Below, piece after piece: positions 1-8,759 of a stretch of DNA of 64,000 nt. A program made the position numbers and the translations under genes. The stretch is from CAUZIB01 sp963663925. Its GTDB lineage: Bacteria > Acidobacteriota > Vicinamibacteria > Vicinamibacterales > UBA8438. How positions within the stretch are numbered: position 1 is the stretch's first letter; each line of letters starts with the position of its first letter. The notes beneath the pieces were generated by a model. The model made no database searches. It saw nothing but the letters and a program-made list of their open reading frames with translations, and was not told where the DNA came from. The DNA is taken from positions 2,108,001 to 2,172,000 of the forward strand of contig OZ250139.1 of NCBI GenBank assembly GCA_965237405.1, read 5' to 3'.

Positions 1-900
1 GATGCCGGCGCGCTCCGGTCCACCCAGCTGCTTGACAAGGTGGTCGTATCGTCCACCACCGAGCACTGCATTCTGGGCGCCGATGCCACGGACGAAGATC
101 TCGAAAGTGGTCCGGGTGTAGTAATCGAGTCCACGCACGAGACGATGTGACACGTCGTAGGCGAGCTCGTAACCATCCAGACCTCGCTTAACGGCATCGA
201 AATGGTCACGACATGCCGAGCAGAGGTAATCTTCCGAGTGTGGCAACGAATCGATGATTGATTGATCGGCCTGAACTTTGCAGTCGAAAATACGCAGCGG
301 GTTGGTCTCTGCGCGGCGCTGACAATCCGCGCAAAGCTCGGAAACACGGCTACTGAGTGCGGCAACCAGCGCGTCGTTGAAACCGCAGCGGCACTCCAAG
401 CACCCAACCGAGTTGAGGTGTAGTTCAGCGTCCGCGATCCCGAGCTCTCGCACGAAGCACGCCGCCATCTCGATAATCTCGGCATCCAGTGCAGGCACCG
501 CAACTCCGAACGCCTCAACGTCAAACTGGTGAAACTGTCGGTAGCGACCCTTCTGAGGACGCTCATAGCGAAACATCGGTCCCAAGCTGTACAACCTTGG
601 GGTCGGCATCGCCTGTTCGAGTGCGTGCTCAACAAAGGCGCGCACCATGCTGGGGGTTGCCTCCGGACGCAAGGTGACTCGCTCGCCCCCCTTGTCGGTG
701 AAGGTGTACATCTCTTTCTGAACGATATCGGTTGATTCGCCAGTGCCCTTAGCAAAGAGCTCCTCTCGCTCGATAATCGGAGTTCGAATCTCCTCGTAGG
801 CGTACCGCCGACACACGTCTCGCGCGACGCCCTCGAGACGTTGCCAGCGCCCGACTTCGCCAGGGAGGATGTCACGAGTTCCTCGAACAGACGCGATCAT
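1..900 (-). CDS. hisS: Histidine--tRNA ligase (3' end outside the window)
   Basis: Charges tRNA-His in the cytoplasm. An uninterrupted frame runs on the minus strand from ATG at 900 to the window edge. It begins with the HisRS signature VRGTRDILPGE, then TLRPEATPSMVRAF, the class II motif 2 stretch MFRYERPQKGRYRQFHQFDVE-like, and the HisRS-specific block LVRGLDYYTRTTFEIF. A cysteine-rich insertion (CLECRCG, CADC, CSAC) sits in the middle, as in many bacterial HisRS. The ATG overlaps the TGA of the upstream carbonic anhydrase-like gene as ATGA, so the two are probably translationally coupled. About 300 residues are visible, and the C-terminal anticodon-binding domain is cut off by the window. 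Confidence 0.95.
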   Translation of the reverse strand, partial: MIASVRGTRDILPGEVGRWQRLEGVARDVCRRYAYEEIRTPIIEREELFAKGTGESTDIVQKEMYTFTDKGGERVTLRPEATPSMVRAFVEHALEQAMPTPRLYSLGPMFRYERPQKGRYRQFHQFDVEAFGVAVPALDAEIIEMAACFVRELGIADAELHLNSVGCLECRCGFNDALVAALSSRVSELCADCQRRAETNPLRIFDCKVQADQSIIDSLPHSEDYLCSACRDHFDAVKRGLDGYELAYDVSHRLVRGLDYYTRTTFEIFVRGIGAQNAVLGGGRYDHLVKQLGGPERAGI

Positions 901-1406
901 GGCAACAGATACTCGTTCTTGTACTGAACGTAATGGTCGGCATACCGCTGAATCGACGTGACCTCGTCGTCGGTCAGAGTACGGCTCACCCGGGCCGGGC
1001 TACCCATGACTAGCGACCTAGGCGGAATCGTCATCCCCTCGACCACCAGAGTACCGGCAGCGATAATCGATTCGGTTCCGATCACAGCACCGTTGAGCAC
1101 GATCGCACCCATGGCAACCAGACACCGATCATTAACCGAGCATCCGTGTAAGACAGCACCGTGGCCGACCGTCACGTCGTCGCCCAGGGTCGTTGGGTGC
1201 GTGTCGCTCATCACGTGAACAATGCAACCGTCCTGGACGTTTGTGCGGTCACCGACCCGGATCGTGTTGACATCGCCGCGGAGGACTGCATTCATCCACA
1301 CACTGCTGTCCTTGCCGACCACGACATCCCCAATGACCTGGGCACTTTCATCGATAAAAGCAGTTGACGAGACGCAAGGAAGGATTGACCGATAGGGGCG
1401 AAGCAC
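897..1406 (-). CDS. Gamma-carbonic anhydrase family hexapeptide-repeat protein
   Basis: A 169-residue left-handed beta-helix protein made of hexapeptide repeats (for example VIGDVVVGKDSSVWMNAVLRGD). It carries the histidines expected for a metal site: one in IVHVMSD and two in VGHGAVLHG. Related proteins (YrdA/PaaY/CaiE/Cam type) bind zinc or iron as trimers, and some are carbonic anhydrases while others have no known activity. The start is a GTG at 1406. The stop overlaps the hisS start. moaA is divergent 44 bp upstream, so both promoters must lie between 1407 and 1450. The family is clear; actual carbonic anhydrase activity is inference. Confidence 0.88.
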   Translation of the reverse strand: MLRPYRSILPCVSSTAFIDESAQVIGDVVVGKDSSVWMNAVLRGDVNTIRVGDRTNVQDGCIVHVMSDTHPTTLGDDVTVGHGAVLHGCSVNDRCLVAMGAIVLNGAVIGTESIIAAGTLVVEGMTIPPRSLVMGSPARVSRTLTDDEVTSIQRYADHYVQYKNEYLLP

Positions 1407-1450
1407 CCGAGGATTATACTTGCGGGTATCGAGACACAGACGGGTGAAAG

Positions 1451-2503
1451 ATGAATCATAATTTACCTGATATGGGTAGGGTTCAACTCAACGACGCCAT
1501 CGGTCGCCCGCTCCGCAGCCTGCGGATTTCCGTGACCGACCGGTGCAACTTGCGTTGTCAGTACTGTATGCCGGAGGCGGACTACGTCTGGCTGCCCCGA
1601 GAAGACATCCTGTCGTTCGAAGAAACGAGTCAACTTGTCGACCTATTCGCCGACCTGGGCGTCGATCGCGTCCGCATCACCGGTGGTGAGCCATTGCTAC
1701 GGAAGGAGCTTCCTGAACTCATCGGCCTCCTAGCGAACAAACCTCAGATTACCGACCTGGCCCTGACGACCAACGGCATTCTACTCGCGGATCAGGCCGA
1801 CCGCCTCCGGGGGGCGGGACTTCACCGCGTCACCGTAAGCCTGGACACGCTCCGGGCTAATCGATTTGAGCGCCTTACCCGTTTTGATGAGCTCGACGCC
1901 GTCATGCGCGGACTCGACGGCGCCGCGCACGCCGGCTTTGACAGCTTAAAGATCGACACCGTCGTAATTCGGGGCGTCAACGACGATGAACTCATTGACT
2001 TGCTGGAGTACGGACGCGACTTTCGAGCAGAGGTCCGATTCATTGAATACATGGATGTCGGCGGCGCAACCCGCTGGTCGGTTGATGCCGTCGTTTCTCG
2101 GCGAGAGATCCTCGCGATCATTGAGGCACACTATGGGCGCGTGGAGGCGGTGGCTGAAGACACATCCGCCCCCGCCGATAGATTCCGGCTGCCAGATAAA
2201 ATGACGTTCGGCATCATCTCGTCCACCACGTCACCATTCTGTGGCCAATGTGACCGAAGTCGCCTCACCGCCGACGGACTCTGGTACATGTGCCTATACG
2301 CACCATCGGGGACCGACCTTCGAGGGCCGCTGCGGGCGGGTACGTCAGCCGCCACCCTCAAGGATCTGATCGCGAGAACCTGGTCGAAACGCACCGACCG
2401 CGGGGCCGAGGACCGATTGCGGGCGAGCCACCGCGCGCCGCTGATTCCGGTCGAGACCCTCCAGAAGCAACCCCACCTTGAGATGCACACGAGGGGAGGA
2501 TGA
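1451..2503 (+). CDS. moaA: GTP 3',8-cyclase MoaA (molybdenum cofactor synthesis)
   Basis: Radical SAM enzyme for the first step of molybdopterin synthesis, GTP to 3',8-cyclo-GTP. It is 350 residues long, with the N-terminal cluster motif CNLRCQYC (Cys32, 36, 39), the TGGEPLLR SAM motif, and a C-terminal second cluster region FCGQCDRSRLTADG followed by CLYA. It ends in the Gly-Gly tail typical of MoaA. The gene follows a GGTGAAAG ribosome site directly before ATG at 1451. moaC lies far away at 45 kb with rex, so the pathway genes are dispersed in this genome. Confidence 0.95.
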   Translation: MNHNLPDMGRVQLNDAIGRPLRSLRISVTDRCNLRCQYCMPEADYVWLPREDILSFEETSQLVDLFADLGVDRVRITGGEPLLRKELPELIGLLANKPQITDLALTTNGILLADQADRLRGAGLHRVTVSLDTLRANRFERLTRFDELDAVMRGLDGAAHAGFDSLKIDTVVIRGVNDDELIDLLEYGRDFRAEVRFIEYMDVGGATRWSVDAVVSRREILAIIEAHYGRVEAVAEDTSAPADRFRLPDKMTFGIISSTTSPFCGQCDRSRLTADGLWYMCLYAPSGTDLRGPLRAGTSAATLKDLIARTWSKRTDRGAEDRLRASHRAPLIPVETLQKQPHLEMHTRGG

Positions 2504-2623
2504 GGGGCGTGGAGCTTTGGGAAATAGGAGCCGCCACCGCCGACCAGGTTGCCTCTTCGACCTAGCCCCATTGGGCCCAATCGGTGGACGGGCGTCAGGA
2601 CGCTAGCGTACACGAACATCATC

Positions 2624-2664
2624 AAGAGAGGCCGCGCAATCGGACGGACCGCGCAGCCTCTCTT
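2624..2664. terminator. Long inverted repeat between convergent genes, possible bidirectional terminator
   Basis: Two 14-base arms, 2624-2637 and 2651-2664, pair with a single mismatch around a 13-base loop. They lie between moaA and the convergent radical SAM gene. There is no strong T-tract on either side, so termination is inferred from position and stem strength only. Confidence 0.45.
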
Positions 2665-2720
2665 ACCCTACTCAAAGCTCGGGACTCACCGGCGATCCGA
2701 TCGCCGGCTCCGGGGTGATC

Positions 2721-4838
2721 TTAGCTCGTCCCGACCGTCTCTTTGTTCTTGCTCAAGCCCTGCAGCCCCTGAATCTGAACAACGGTTTGGACTTCCTCCT
2801 TCAGCACGTGCTGCCTGTACAGCTGGGCCATCTGCTGATGGTGGCGGTCATCGTCCTGGCCCTCGCTCGCATCCGCACCGTTCCCACTGCCGTTCTTGGA
2901 CGACTTTCGGGACGCAAGCTTCTCTTGTCTGGCGTTCTTCGCAATCCCTAACTCATCGAGATCCGTTTGCGCACCAGCGGCGACCGCTTCAGGGTCGAGG
3001 ACAAGACCGTGCTCGGTCGTCGGGAGGCCCACATTCTTGCCCCCTGCAAAGATCTCGTGACGGCCGTGCTCCTCATACCACTTGGTTAGGGTCGCCGTCA
3101 TATACATCTTCTCGATGATGTTTCGCCACCCGATCCCGGTGTTGTAGGCACAAAACGAGATCTCGCCCTCCTGCGTGGCATACGGGATGATGCATCGCTC
3201 GGTGCGACGGAAATCGTAGTTGAACAGGTCTTGGAACCACATTCCAGCGATGAAGAGAAAGTTCCACCGGTCAGATCGACGCTGCGTGATGTCCGCCTGC
3301 GTTCGGTCGCCTGACACCGAGCCGTAGTCGTGGCGGGTCGCGCCAAACGTCTTGTCGAACTTCTTCATCAAGTCGAGCAACTTGAAGTGAGTCGGCGCCC
3401 TGAACGGGTCGTAGTTACGCATCAACGCCAGCGCCATCCCGACAATTGACGAGAACCGCCCACGGGCGGCGTCGTTGACCGTTGCGATGTCCTTAGCCAG
3501 ACGCTCGCCTTTGACGAACGCAGTAAACGGCACCGCCTCTTTCGTCTCCTTATCGATCATGATAGCCATGCCGATACCGCAGTTGGGATGGCAGCCACAG
3601 TTGAGCTGGCCCCAATCTTCCTTCGGGCCATGCACGAGGTCAGCCCAGTCGGTAAAGGTGCTCATAAACGAGATCGGAAACCAGTCACGTATCGGCTCGC
3701 CAATACCAGTCTGATCCTTCACGTCGTGGGCAAGATGCGACAGGGTGTATCGCTGTGCATGCCGACGCTCATCGGTGATTTCCTCGTCGCGACCGGTAAA
3801 CGAGACCGGTTGGAACGACAAGAAGTTAATCTTCTTCGGATTATCCAGCGCAAACTGCACGACGCGTCCGACCTGCTCGTTGTTGATCCCATTGAGGATC
3901 GTGATGACGGGCACGATATCGACGCCCGCGGTGTGCAGGTGCTCGATCGCCTGTAGTTTCACATCGAAGAGATTACCGACTAGCCGATGCGAGTTAGCGG
4001 CGTTTCCAACGCCGTCGAACTGGAGATATGCGTAGCGCAATCCAGCATCGGCCGCGGCCTTGGCGAAATCGAGGCTCTTCGCGAACTCGATCCCGTTGGT
4101 CGCCGCCTGTACACTGTTATAGCCTACCTTGCGGGCATATCGCACCGCATCGAGGAAATGGGGCGATATCGTTGGCTCACCGCCGGAGAACTGCACTGAC
4201 ATCTGCCGGCGCGGCTTGATTGAGATCGCGTTGTCGAGCAGCGTCTTGATGTCATCCCATGCGAGTTCGTGGACGAACCCAACCTGGTTCGCGTCCATGA
4301 AACACGGGTCACACATCATGTTGCAACGATTGGTGAGGTCGATGGTCAATACCGATCCACGGCCGTATTTAATCGTGCTGCTACCGTGGTTATGCAACTT
4401 CTCGTCGTTGTGCGCCTCGATGTCACTGCCTGGGAACGTCTCCTCAAGATGACGAAAGAACTCGGTATCGATGGCCATCACGTCCTCGTAGTGGCCGTGA
4501 ATCGGACAGTCCTTAACCATCATGATCTTGCCGTCACGCTCGATGATCTGCGCCTTGATCTCCCCGACCTTCTCGTGCAGTAGGTCCTTGTAGTCTTTTT
4601 TCCCATCGAGAATGGCCTGACGCGCTTCTCGCACACACTTGGGACAGAGCGAATCGGTCTCCCGCGGCCAGCCCAAGATCGGCTTGACCTTCTCATGGGA
4701 CTTCAACAGCGGCTTCTCTGACCACGAGGGCGTAAACGAAGGCTGCTCCGCGAACTTGTTCCACTTGTTGTAGAAGAACCAAGCCCCGTTGGCCGCGTAG
4801 GACAACCCCTTCTCAACGTACTTCACTGGTTTATGCAT
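2721..4838 (-). CDS. Tes-like radical SAM protein (COG1964 type), candidate membrane-spanning lipid synthase
   Basis: A radical SAM protein of 705 residues. An N-terminal metal-binding region has LCPKC (Cys65, 68) and the KDCPIHGH element (Cys111). The radical SAM motif CNMMCDPC follows (Cys172, 176, 179), then QFSGGEPT. A Cys-rich NCGCHPNCG block comes next, and a C-terminal RRTERCIIPYATQEG...FCAYN element. This order matches the COG1964 family, which includes archaeal tetraether lipid synthase Tes (MJ0619), the enzyme that couples lipid tails. Substrate here is unknown. ATG at 4838 is preferred over the upstream GTG at 4871 because it has GGAG six bases upstream. A polar, low-complexity tail of about 80 residues is unusual. 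Neighbouring genes of lipid and sugar type fit an envelope role (inference). Confidence 0.75.
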   Translation of the reverse strand: MHKPVKYVEKGLSYAANGAWFFYNKWNKFAEQPSFTPSWSEKPLLKSHEKVKPILGWPRETDSLCPKCVREARQAILDGKKDYKDLLHEKVGEIKAQIIERDGKIMMVKDCPIHGHYEDVMAIDTEFFRHLEETFPGSDIEAHNDEKLHNHGSSTIKYGRGSVLTIDLTNRCNMMCDPCFMDANQVGFVHELAWDDIKTLLDNAISIKPRRQMSVQFSGGEPTISPHFLDAVRYARKVGYNSVQAATNGIEFAKSLDFAKAAADAGLRYAYLQFDGVGNAANSHRLVGNLFDVKLQAIEHLHTAGVDIVPVITILNGINNEQVGRVVQFALDNPKKINFLSFQPVSFTGRDEEITDERRHAQRYTLSHLAHDVKDQTGIGEPIRDWFPISFMSTFTDWADLVHGPKEDWGQLNCGCHPNCGIGMAIMIDKETKEAVPFTAFVKGERLAKDIATVNDAARGRFSSIVGMALALMRNYDPFRAPTHFKLLDLMKKFDKTFGATRHDYGSVSGDRTQADITQRRSDRWNFLFIAGMWFQDLFNYDFRRTERCIIPYATQEGEISFCAYNTGIGWRNIIEKMYMTATLTKWYEEHGRHEIFAGGKNVGLPTTEHGLVLDPEAVAAGAQTDLDELGIAKNARQEKLASRKSSKNGSGNGADASEGQDDDRHHQQMAQLYRQHVLKEEVQTVVQIQGLQGLSKNKETVGTS

Positions 4839-5063
4839 TAAAGTCTCCAGAATCAAGTTTTTTATCGGCACAAGAATAGCGTCATCTGAGGGCGTGTGCC
4901 TTAATTTTCAACGAACGGGCAGATCCGGGAACTGAGTGGGCATCCCAGGCCGAGACGTGGCAACCCGAAACGACCGATTTCTGTCATTTGATCGGGACGA
5001 ACGACAGATTCGTCATCGCCGGCCTTGAATCCGCTCGGAGCCGGTGCCAGTCTAAGGAAATGT

Positions 5064-5921
5064 ATGACGACGCCACGCGCGCTCACGTTCGCGACGGCGC
5101 TCGCCGTCATGGCCGTTTCGGCCACGTCGAGCCAGAACGCCGAAGAACGACCCCTCTCCGGCGCCTTCGACCACTCCTATCGCTCGCTGTCCCGCGTGTT
5201 GGGCCGCCATGTCGTTGGGACTCGGGTGGACTACGCTGGGCTCAAGCGGCAGCGCGCGGCTCTCGACGCCGTAATCACCGAGCTCGGCCGGGTCGAGCGT
5301 CGTGACTTCGATACATGGACAGACGACGAGCAGGTCGCCTATTGGATCAACGCCTACAACGTCTTCACGCTCCAGGCGATTGTCGACCACTATCCGGTCG
5401 ATGGAGGTTGGCTCAGTTTCCTGCGATTGGCGCCACGAAACAGCATCAAACAGATCGACGGCGTCTGGACGGCACTCAGCTGGCCGGCGGCAGGTGTGCA
5501 GATGACGCTCGATGAGATCGAGCACGGAACGCTGCGAGTGCACTACGACGAACCGCGGATCCACTTCGCAGTCAATTGCGCCGCCGTGAGCTGCCCTTCG
5601 CTCCGCGCCGATCCATACGTTGCGAGGCGCCTCGACCGCCAGCTCGTGCAGGCCTCACGTGACTTCCTCGCGAGCGACTTCGGCCTGCAGGTCGACGGCA
5701 GTACCCTGCGCGTGTCGAGCATTCTTGACTGGTACGGCGAGGACTTCGTGGACGAGTACGCTCAGCTGGTCGACGGACCCGGCTCTGTAGAGTCCCGAGC
5801 CATCCTCGGCCTGGTTGCCAAATATGGACCATCGTCGGCAGCAAGCTTGGCCCGAAGCGGCAACGCTCGGATTCGATTCCTTCGCTATGATTGGAGTCTC
5901 AACGACACGGTGACCCGCTGA
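5064..5921 (+). CDS. Secreted DUF547 domain protein
   Basis: A 285-residue protein with a signal peptide (MTTPRALTFATALAVMAVSA) and a DUF547 domain covering most of the mature chain: LSRVLGRHVVGTRVDYAGL, then AYWINAYNVFTLQAI, IHFAVNCAAVSCPSLR, and LDWYGEDF near the end. The conserved Cys pair lies in NCAAVSCPSLR. The start at 5064 has TAAGGAAA just upstream, which favours it over an in-frame TTG at 5025. DUF547 has no assigned reaction. The gene is divergent from the Tes-like gene and converges on the six-gene minus-strand operon, so a role in the same process is possible but not shown. Confidence 0.85.
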   Translation: MTTPRALTFATALAVMAVSATSSQNAEERPLSGAFDHSYRSLSRVLGRHVVGTRVDYAGLKRQRAALDAVITELGRVERRDFDTWTDDEQVAYWINAYNVFTLQAIVDHYPVDGGWLSFLRLAPRNSIKQIDGVWTALSWPAAGVQMTLDEIEHGTLRVHYDEPRIHFAVNCAAVSCPSLRADPYVARRLDRQLVQASRDFLASDFGLQVDGSTLRVSSILDWYGEDFVDEYAQLVDGPGSVESRAILGLVAKYGPSSAASLARSGNARIRFLRYDWSLNDTVTR

Positions 5922-5926
5922 CCCGA

Positions 5927-6241
5927 CTAGGACGCTAGGCTAAGTCCATCTACTATAGAAGCGCCTCGGAGCGAGTCGAACTCTCCGAATGTGTCGATCT
6001 CGATCACAGCCGGCTCACGCACGTTGATCACCCGCTGCAGCCACTTAAATTCTTGATCCGAATCGCCGAGGCTGTAGTGGGGAAAGACGAGTGCCATAGT
6101 GACCAAGGCGAACACAATGATGCCAAAAATGTCGTTGACCTGGGTGAGACCGGATCGAGGTCGAAACACCACCGAGCTTCTCGAAACAAGCCGCAAGCCC
6201 GGGATTTGTCGGAAGCGTCTCAGCAGCAATCCGGACCGCAA
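5927..6241 (-). CDS. Small single-pass membrane protein, unknown
   Basis: A 104-codon frame that starts at a TTG inside the end of the radical SAM-methyltransferase gene. One hydrophobic helix (IFGIIVFALVTMALVF) is followed by a polar C-terminal part of about 50 residues. An internal GTG near 6172 is an alternative start that keeps the helix. It matches no family I recognise. Its place as the last frame of a compact operon is the main support. It could also be a chance frame. Confidence 0.4.
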   Translation of the reverse strand: MRSGLLLRRFRQIPGLRLVSRSSVVFRPRSGLTQVNDIFGIIVFALVTMALVFPHYSLGDSDQEFKWLQRVINVREPAVIEIDTFGEFDSLRGASIVDGLSLAS

Positions 6242-8751
6242 GCCGACTCGTCGTTCGCAGTCACGTTGCGGGCACTCGTCGAACCCTCCACAATCGCGAA
6301 CGATCCGGCGTACGGCGGGTTTGAGAGCTTCGAGGCCGTATCGGTGCAGATCTCAATCGGGGTTCCGCGAGGAAATAAATGCCCCTCGTCGTCGACCACC
6401 GCTTTAAGAGGACCAGAATAGATCGCGTACTGCCCCATAAACTGACATCCAGCTTTCTTCGCGAACTTGTAGCCCCGCACCGTAACCGACGAAAAAGTGC
6501 AGCCTTCAACTTCCCGCCAGACGGTCTTTTTGAGGATCGAGACACCGTAGAAGCCGGAACGCTCGAGCGCGCTCAGAAACGCTTCTTCGGTGAGCGCACC
6601 GCTGATGCACTCGCCCCACAGCTGTCCATCGGCACGCATCCGAGGCGGCACCTCGCGGTCGGACACGATGTCAGCCACAACAAGCCGACCGTGGTCCTTT
6701 AACACCCGCCAGACCTCGCGGAGCACGCGAGGCTTATCAGGCGACAGGTTGATCACACAATTCGACGTAACCACATCGGTAACCGCGTCGTCGAGCGGAA
6801 TTTCCTCAAGGTAGCCCTTCCGGAACTCGACAACGTCGTAACCGAGAGCCCTGGCGACCTTCGGCTGGCACTCGCGGGCGATCTGCAGCATTTGATCGGT
6901 CATGTCGATTCCGTACACACGTCCGGTCGCGCCAACCTTCTTGGCCGCGATGAAGCAGTCAATCCCAGCACCCGATCCGAGGTCGACGATCGACTCGCCC
7001 TCGGCCGGTGAGGCCGCGGTCACCGGGCTACCACATCCATAGAATCGTTCAACAACATCCTTGGGAATATGTGCCAAGTCCTCGGCTTCGGGCTGAACCG
7101 GGCAACACAGCTCGGCATTCGGTTTTTCCGCAGCGCCGCCATAGAACTCCCGGACGATCAAGCGGGATCGCTCCATCACCTCTTCGGACAAGACGCACGC
7201 CGAGTGGGTCGTCCGTACAATCGCGGGGTCGGCTCCGGTTGCGGCATCATCGTGCAGGGTTTGCTCACCCATGCCACGGAAGACTACGGGGCGATCGAAC
7301 CCAGACCACGGCTGCACGGTGGCCTGACCGTCACGGGCCAGATCAGACAGCGTATCGTTAGCCAGCCCCCTATACAGCTCACAGTAGGGATCATGCGCCA
7401 GGAAGCTTCCACGCGTCCCTCCGCTATCGGACGCGGTCGTCCAGTACCCATGCTCTAAGTCGCCACCACCGCACAGGAACTTCAACTCGCACGAACGGCA
7501 CAGCGGCTTCTTTTCTACCGAGGCCGACCTGAGATCACGACAGACCGTGCTTTCCTTCCAGATCGTTTCGAGCGACTCGGTGGCCAGATCGCCACAGACG
7601 AGCTCGGGCACTCCGGCCATCGAAGCTGACGGATAGATTCGGCCATCGGTGTAGAGGCAGAGACTGTTCCAGCCGGCTCCTGCTAAATCGTTCTTAATAC
7701 CGGGAGTGCCGTCAACACGCAGTCGCAACTCCTCGATATTGTCAATCGAAACGCCGACATCACGCGCCAACACGCGTACACCTCGAACCGCAGCCAGAAT
7801 CGCCTCCGCCGTCGGGAGGTCGGCAAACGAACCGTCCATTACGCGGCCCCGACGATGGGGCCAGAGGAGGTGCATGTTCCGAACGCCCAAGTCGGAGGCG
7901 AGACAAATAATGCCATCCAGGTTATTAATGTTATGTTGCAGAATCGTCACGGTAATGGTCGGCACTAAGCCCACTTCGACCGCCCTTCGAATACCGTGCA
8001 CGATTCGCGCGAAACTCCCCTCGCCCCGGATCGGGTCGTTGACCTCGGCAGTTGAGCCGTCGAGGCTAATCTGCACGCGGAGCGCCGAGCTTGGCGCCGA
8101 CAAATTCAACGCGGCGAGCCTCGCCATCTGCGTGAGACGGTCCCCCTTGAATAACGTACCGTTGGTCAAAATGACGAGCTCCCGGTGGTGCCGCTCGACA
8201 ACATGGGCACTGAGCTTGAGGATGTCCGGTCTGGCGAACGGTTCACCGCCCGTAAAGAAGACGCGGGTCACCCCCAGCGTCACGGCTTGGTCAATGGCTT
8301 CGAGGATGCGAGCGGTGGCCAGACCCTGGTCGCGCGATGGACCCGAGGACACAAGACAGTGCGCGCACGCAAGGTTGCAGAAGTCGTTGACATGAACCCA
8401 GAGCTCCTGAAGCTGATCCGTACGGAGATAGGCGTCTCGTCCAAGGTAGGGTGCCGACGCGGCCCCGTCGGCCGAAAGAAACCCACGTCGCAACGCGTCC
8501 CGCGCAAAGGTCTCGACGTGCAGCCAAGCTCGGATCGCGTCGAGGCCGGATGATGCTGCGTAGTGCTTCACCACATCAGCAAACCGTGTCCGACCGTCAA
8601 ATCGACCGAGCAGCCACATCCCCCGATCGTCTGAGGCCACCCAATTGGGAGAGTTCGGATCGAGCGCGATCGGTCCAGCGGCGCTCTTTAAGACCGAGAA
8701 AGCCGGAGCACGAAGTATCGTCGTGTCTTCAATGTAGGTTGGTGTGCGCAC
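6220..8751 (-). CDS. Fusion: PqqD-like + radical SAM/SPASM + ArsM-like arsenite methyltransferase
   Basis: 843 residues in three parts. Residues about 1-95 look like a PqqD-type winged helix (peptide-binding in related systems). Residues about 115-460 are radical SAM with CNLACAHC (Cys125, 129, 132), FFTGGEP and a SPASM cluster (Cys418, 421, 427, 457). Residues about 510-820 are a class I methyltransferase: VDLGSGAG at 589, SNCVINLSPDK (Cys665) and GECISGAL (Cys715), the latter two matching the arsenic-binding cysteines of ArsM, plus CC at 549-550. The tail ends CGPDCC, possibly metal-binding. GTG at 8751 is chosen because AAGGGAGA sits just upstream; ATG at 8802 would overlap the previous gene by 43 bases. 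The methyltransferase family is clear; the fused function is unknown. Confidence 0.85.
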   Translation of the reverse strand: MRTPTYIEDTTILRAPAFSVLKSAAGPIALDPNSPNWVASDDRGMWLLGRFDGRTRFADVVKHYAASSGLDAIRAWLHVETFARDALRRGFLSADGAASAPYLGRDAYLRTDQLQELWVHVNDFCNLACAHCLVSSGPSRDQGLATARILEAIDQAVTLGVTRVFFTGGEPFARPDILKLSAHVVERHHRELVILTNGTLFKGDRLTQMARLAALNLSAPSSALRVQISLDGSTAEVNDPIRGEGSFARIVHGIRRAVEVGLVPTITVTILQHNINNLDGIICLASDLGVRNMHLLWPHRRGRVMDGSFADLPTAEAILAAVRGVRVLARDVGVSIDNIEELRLRVDGTPGIKNDLAGAGWNSLCLYTDGRIYPSASMAGVPELVCGDLATESLETIWKESTVCRDLRSASVEKKPLCRSCELKFLCGGGDLEHGYWTTASDSGGTRGSFLAHDPYCELYRGLANDTLSDLARDGQATVQPWSGFDRPVVFRGMGEQTLHDDAATGADPAIVRTTHSACVLSEEVMERSRLIVREFYGGAAEKPNAELCCPVQPEAEDLAHIPKDVVERFYGCGSPVTAASPAEGESIVDLGSGAGIDCFIAAKKVGATGRVYGIDMTDQMLQIARECQPKVARALGYDVVEFRKGYLEEIPLDDAVTDVVTSNCVINLSPDKPRVLREVWRVLKDHGRLVVADIVSDREVPPRMRADGQLWGECISGALTEEAFLSALERSGFYGVSILKKTVWREVEGCTFSSVTVRGYKFAKKAGCQFMGQYAIYSGPLKAVVDDEGHLFPRGTPIEICTDTASKLSNPPYAGSFAIVEGSTSARNVTANDESACGPDCC

Positions 8752-8759
8752 ATTCTCCC

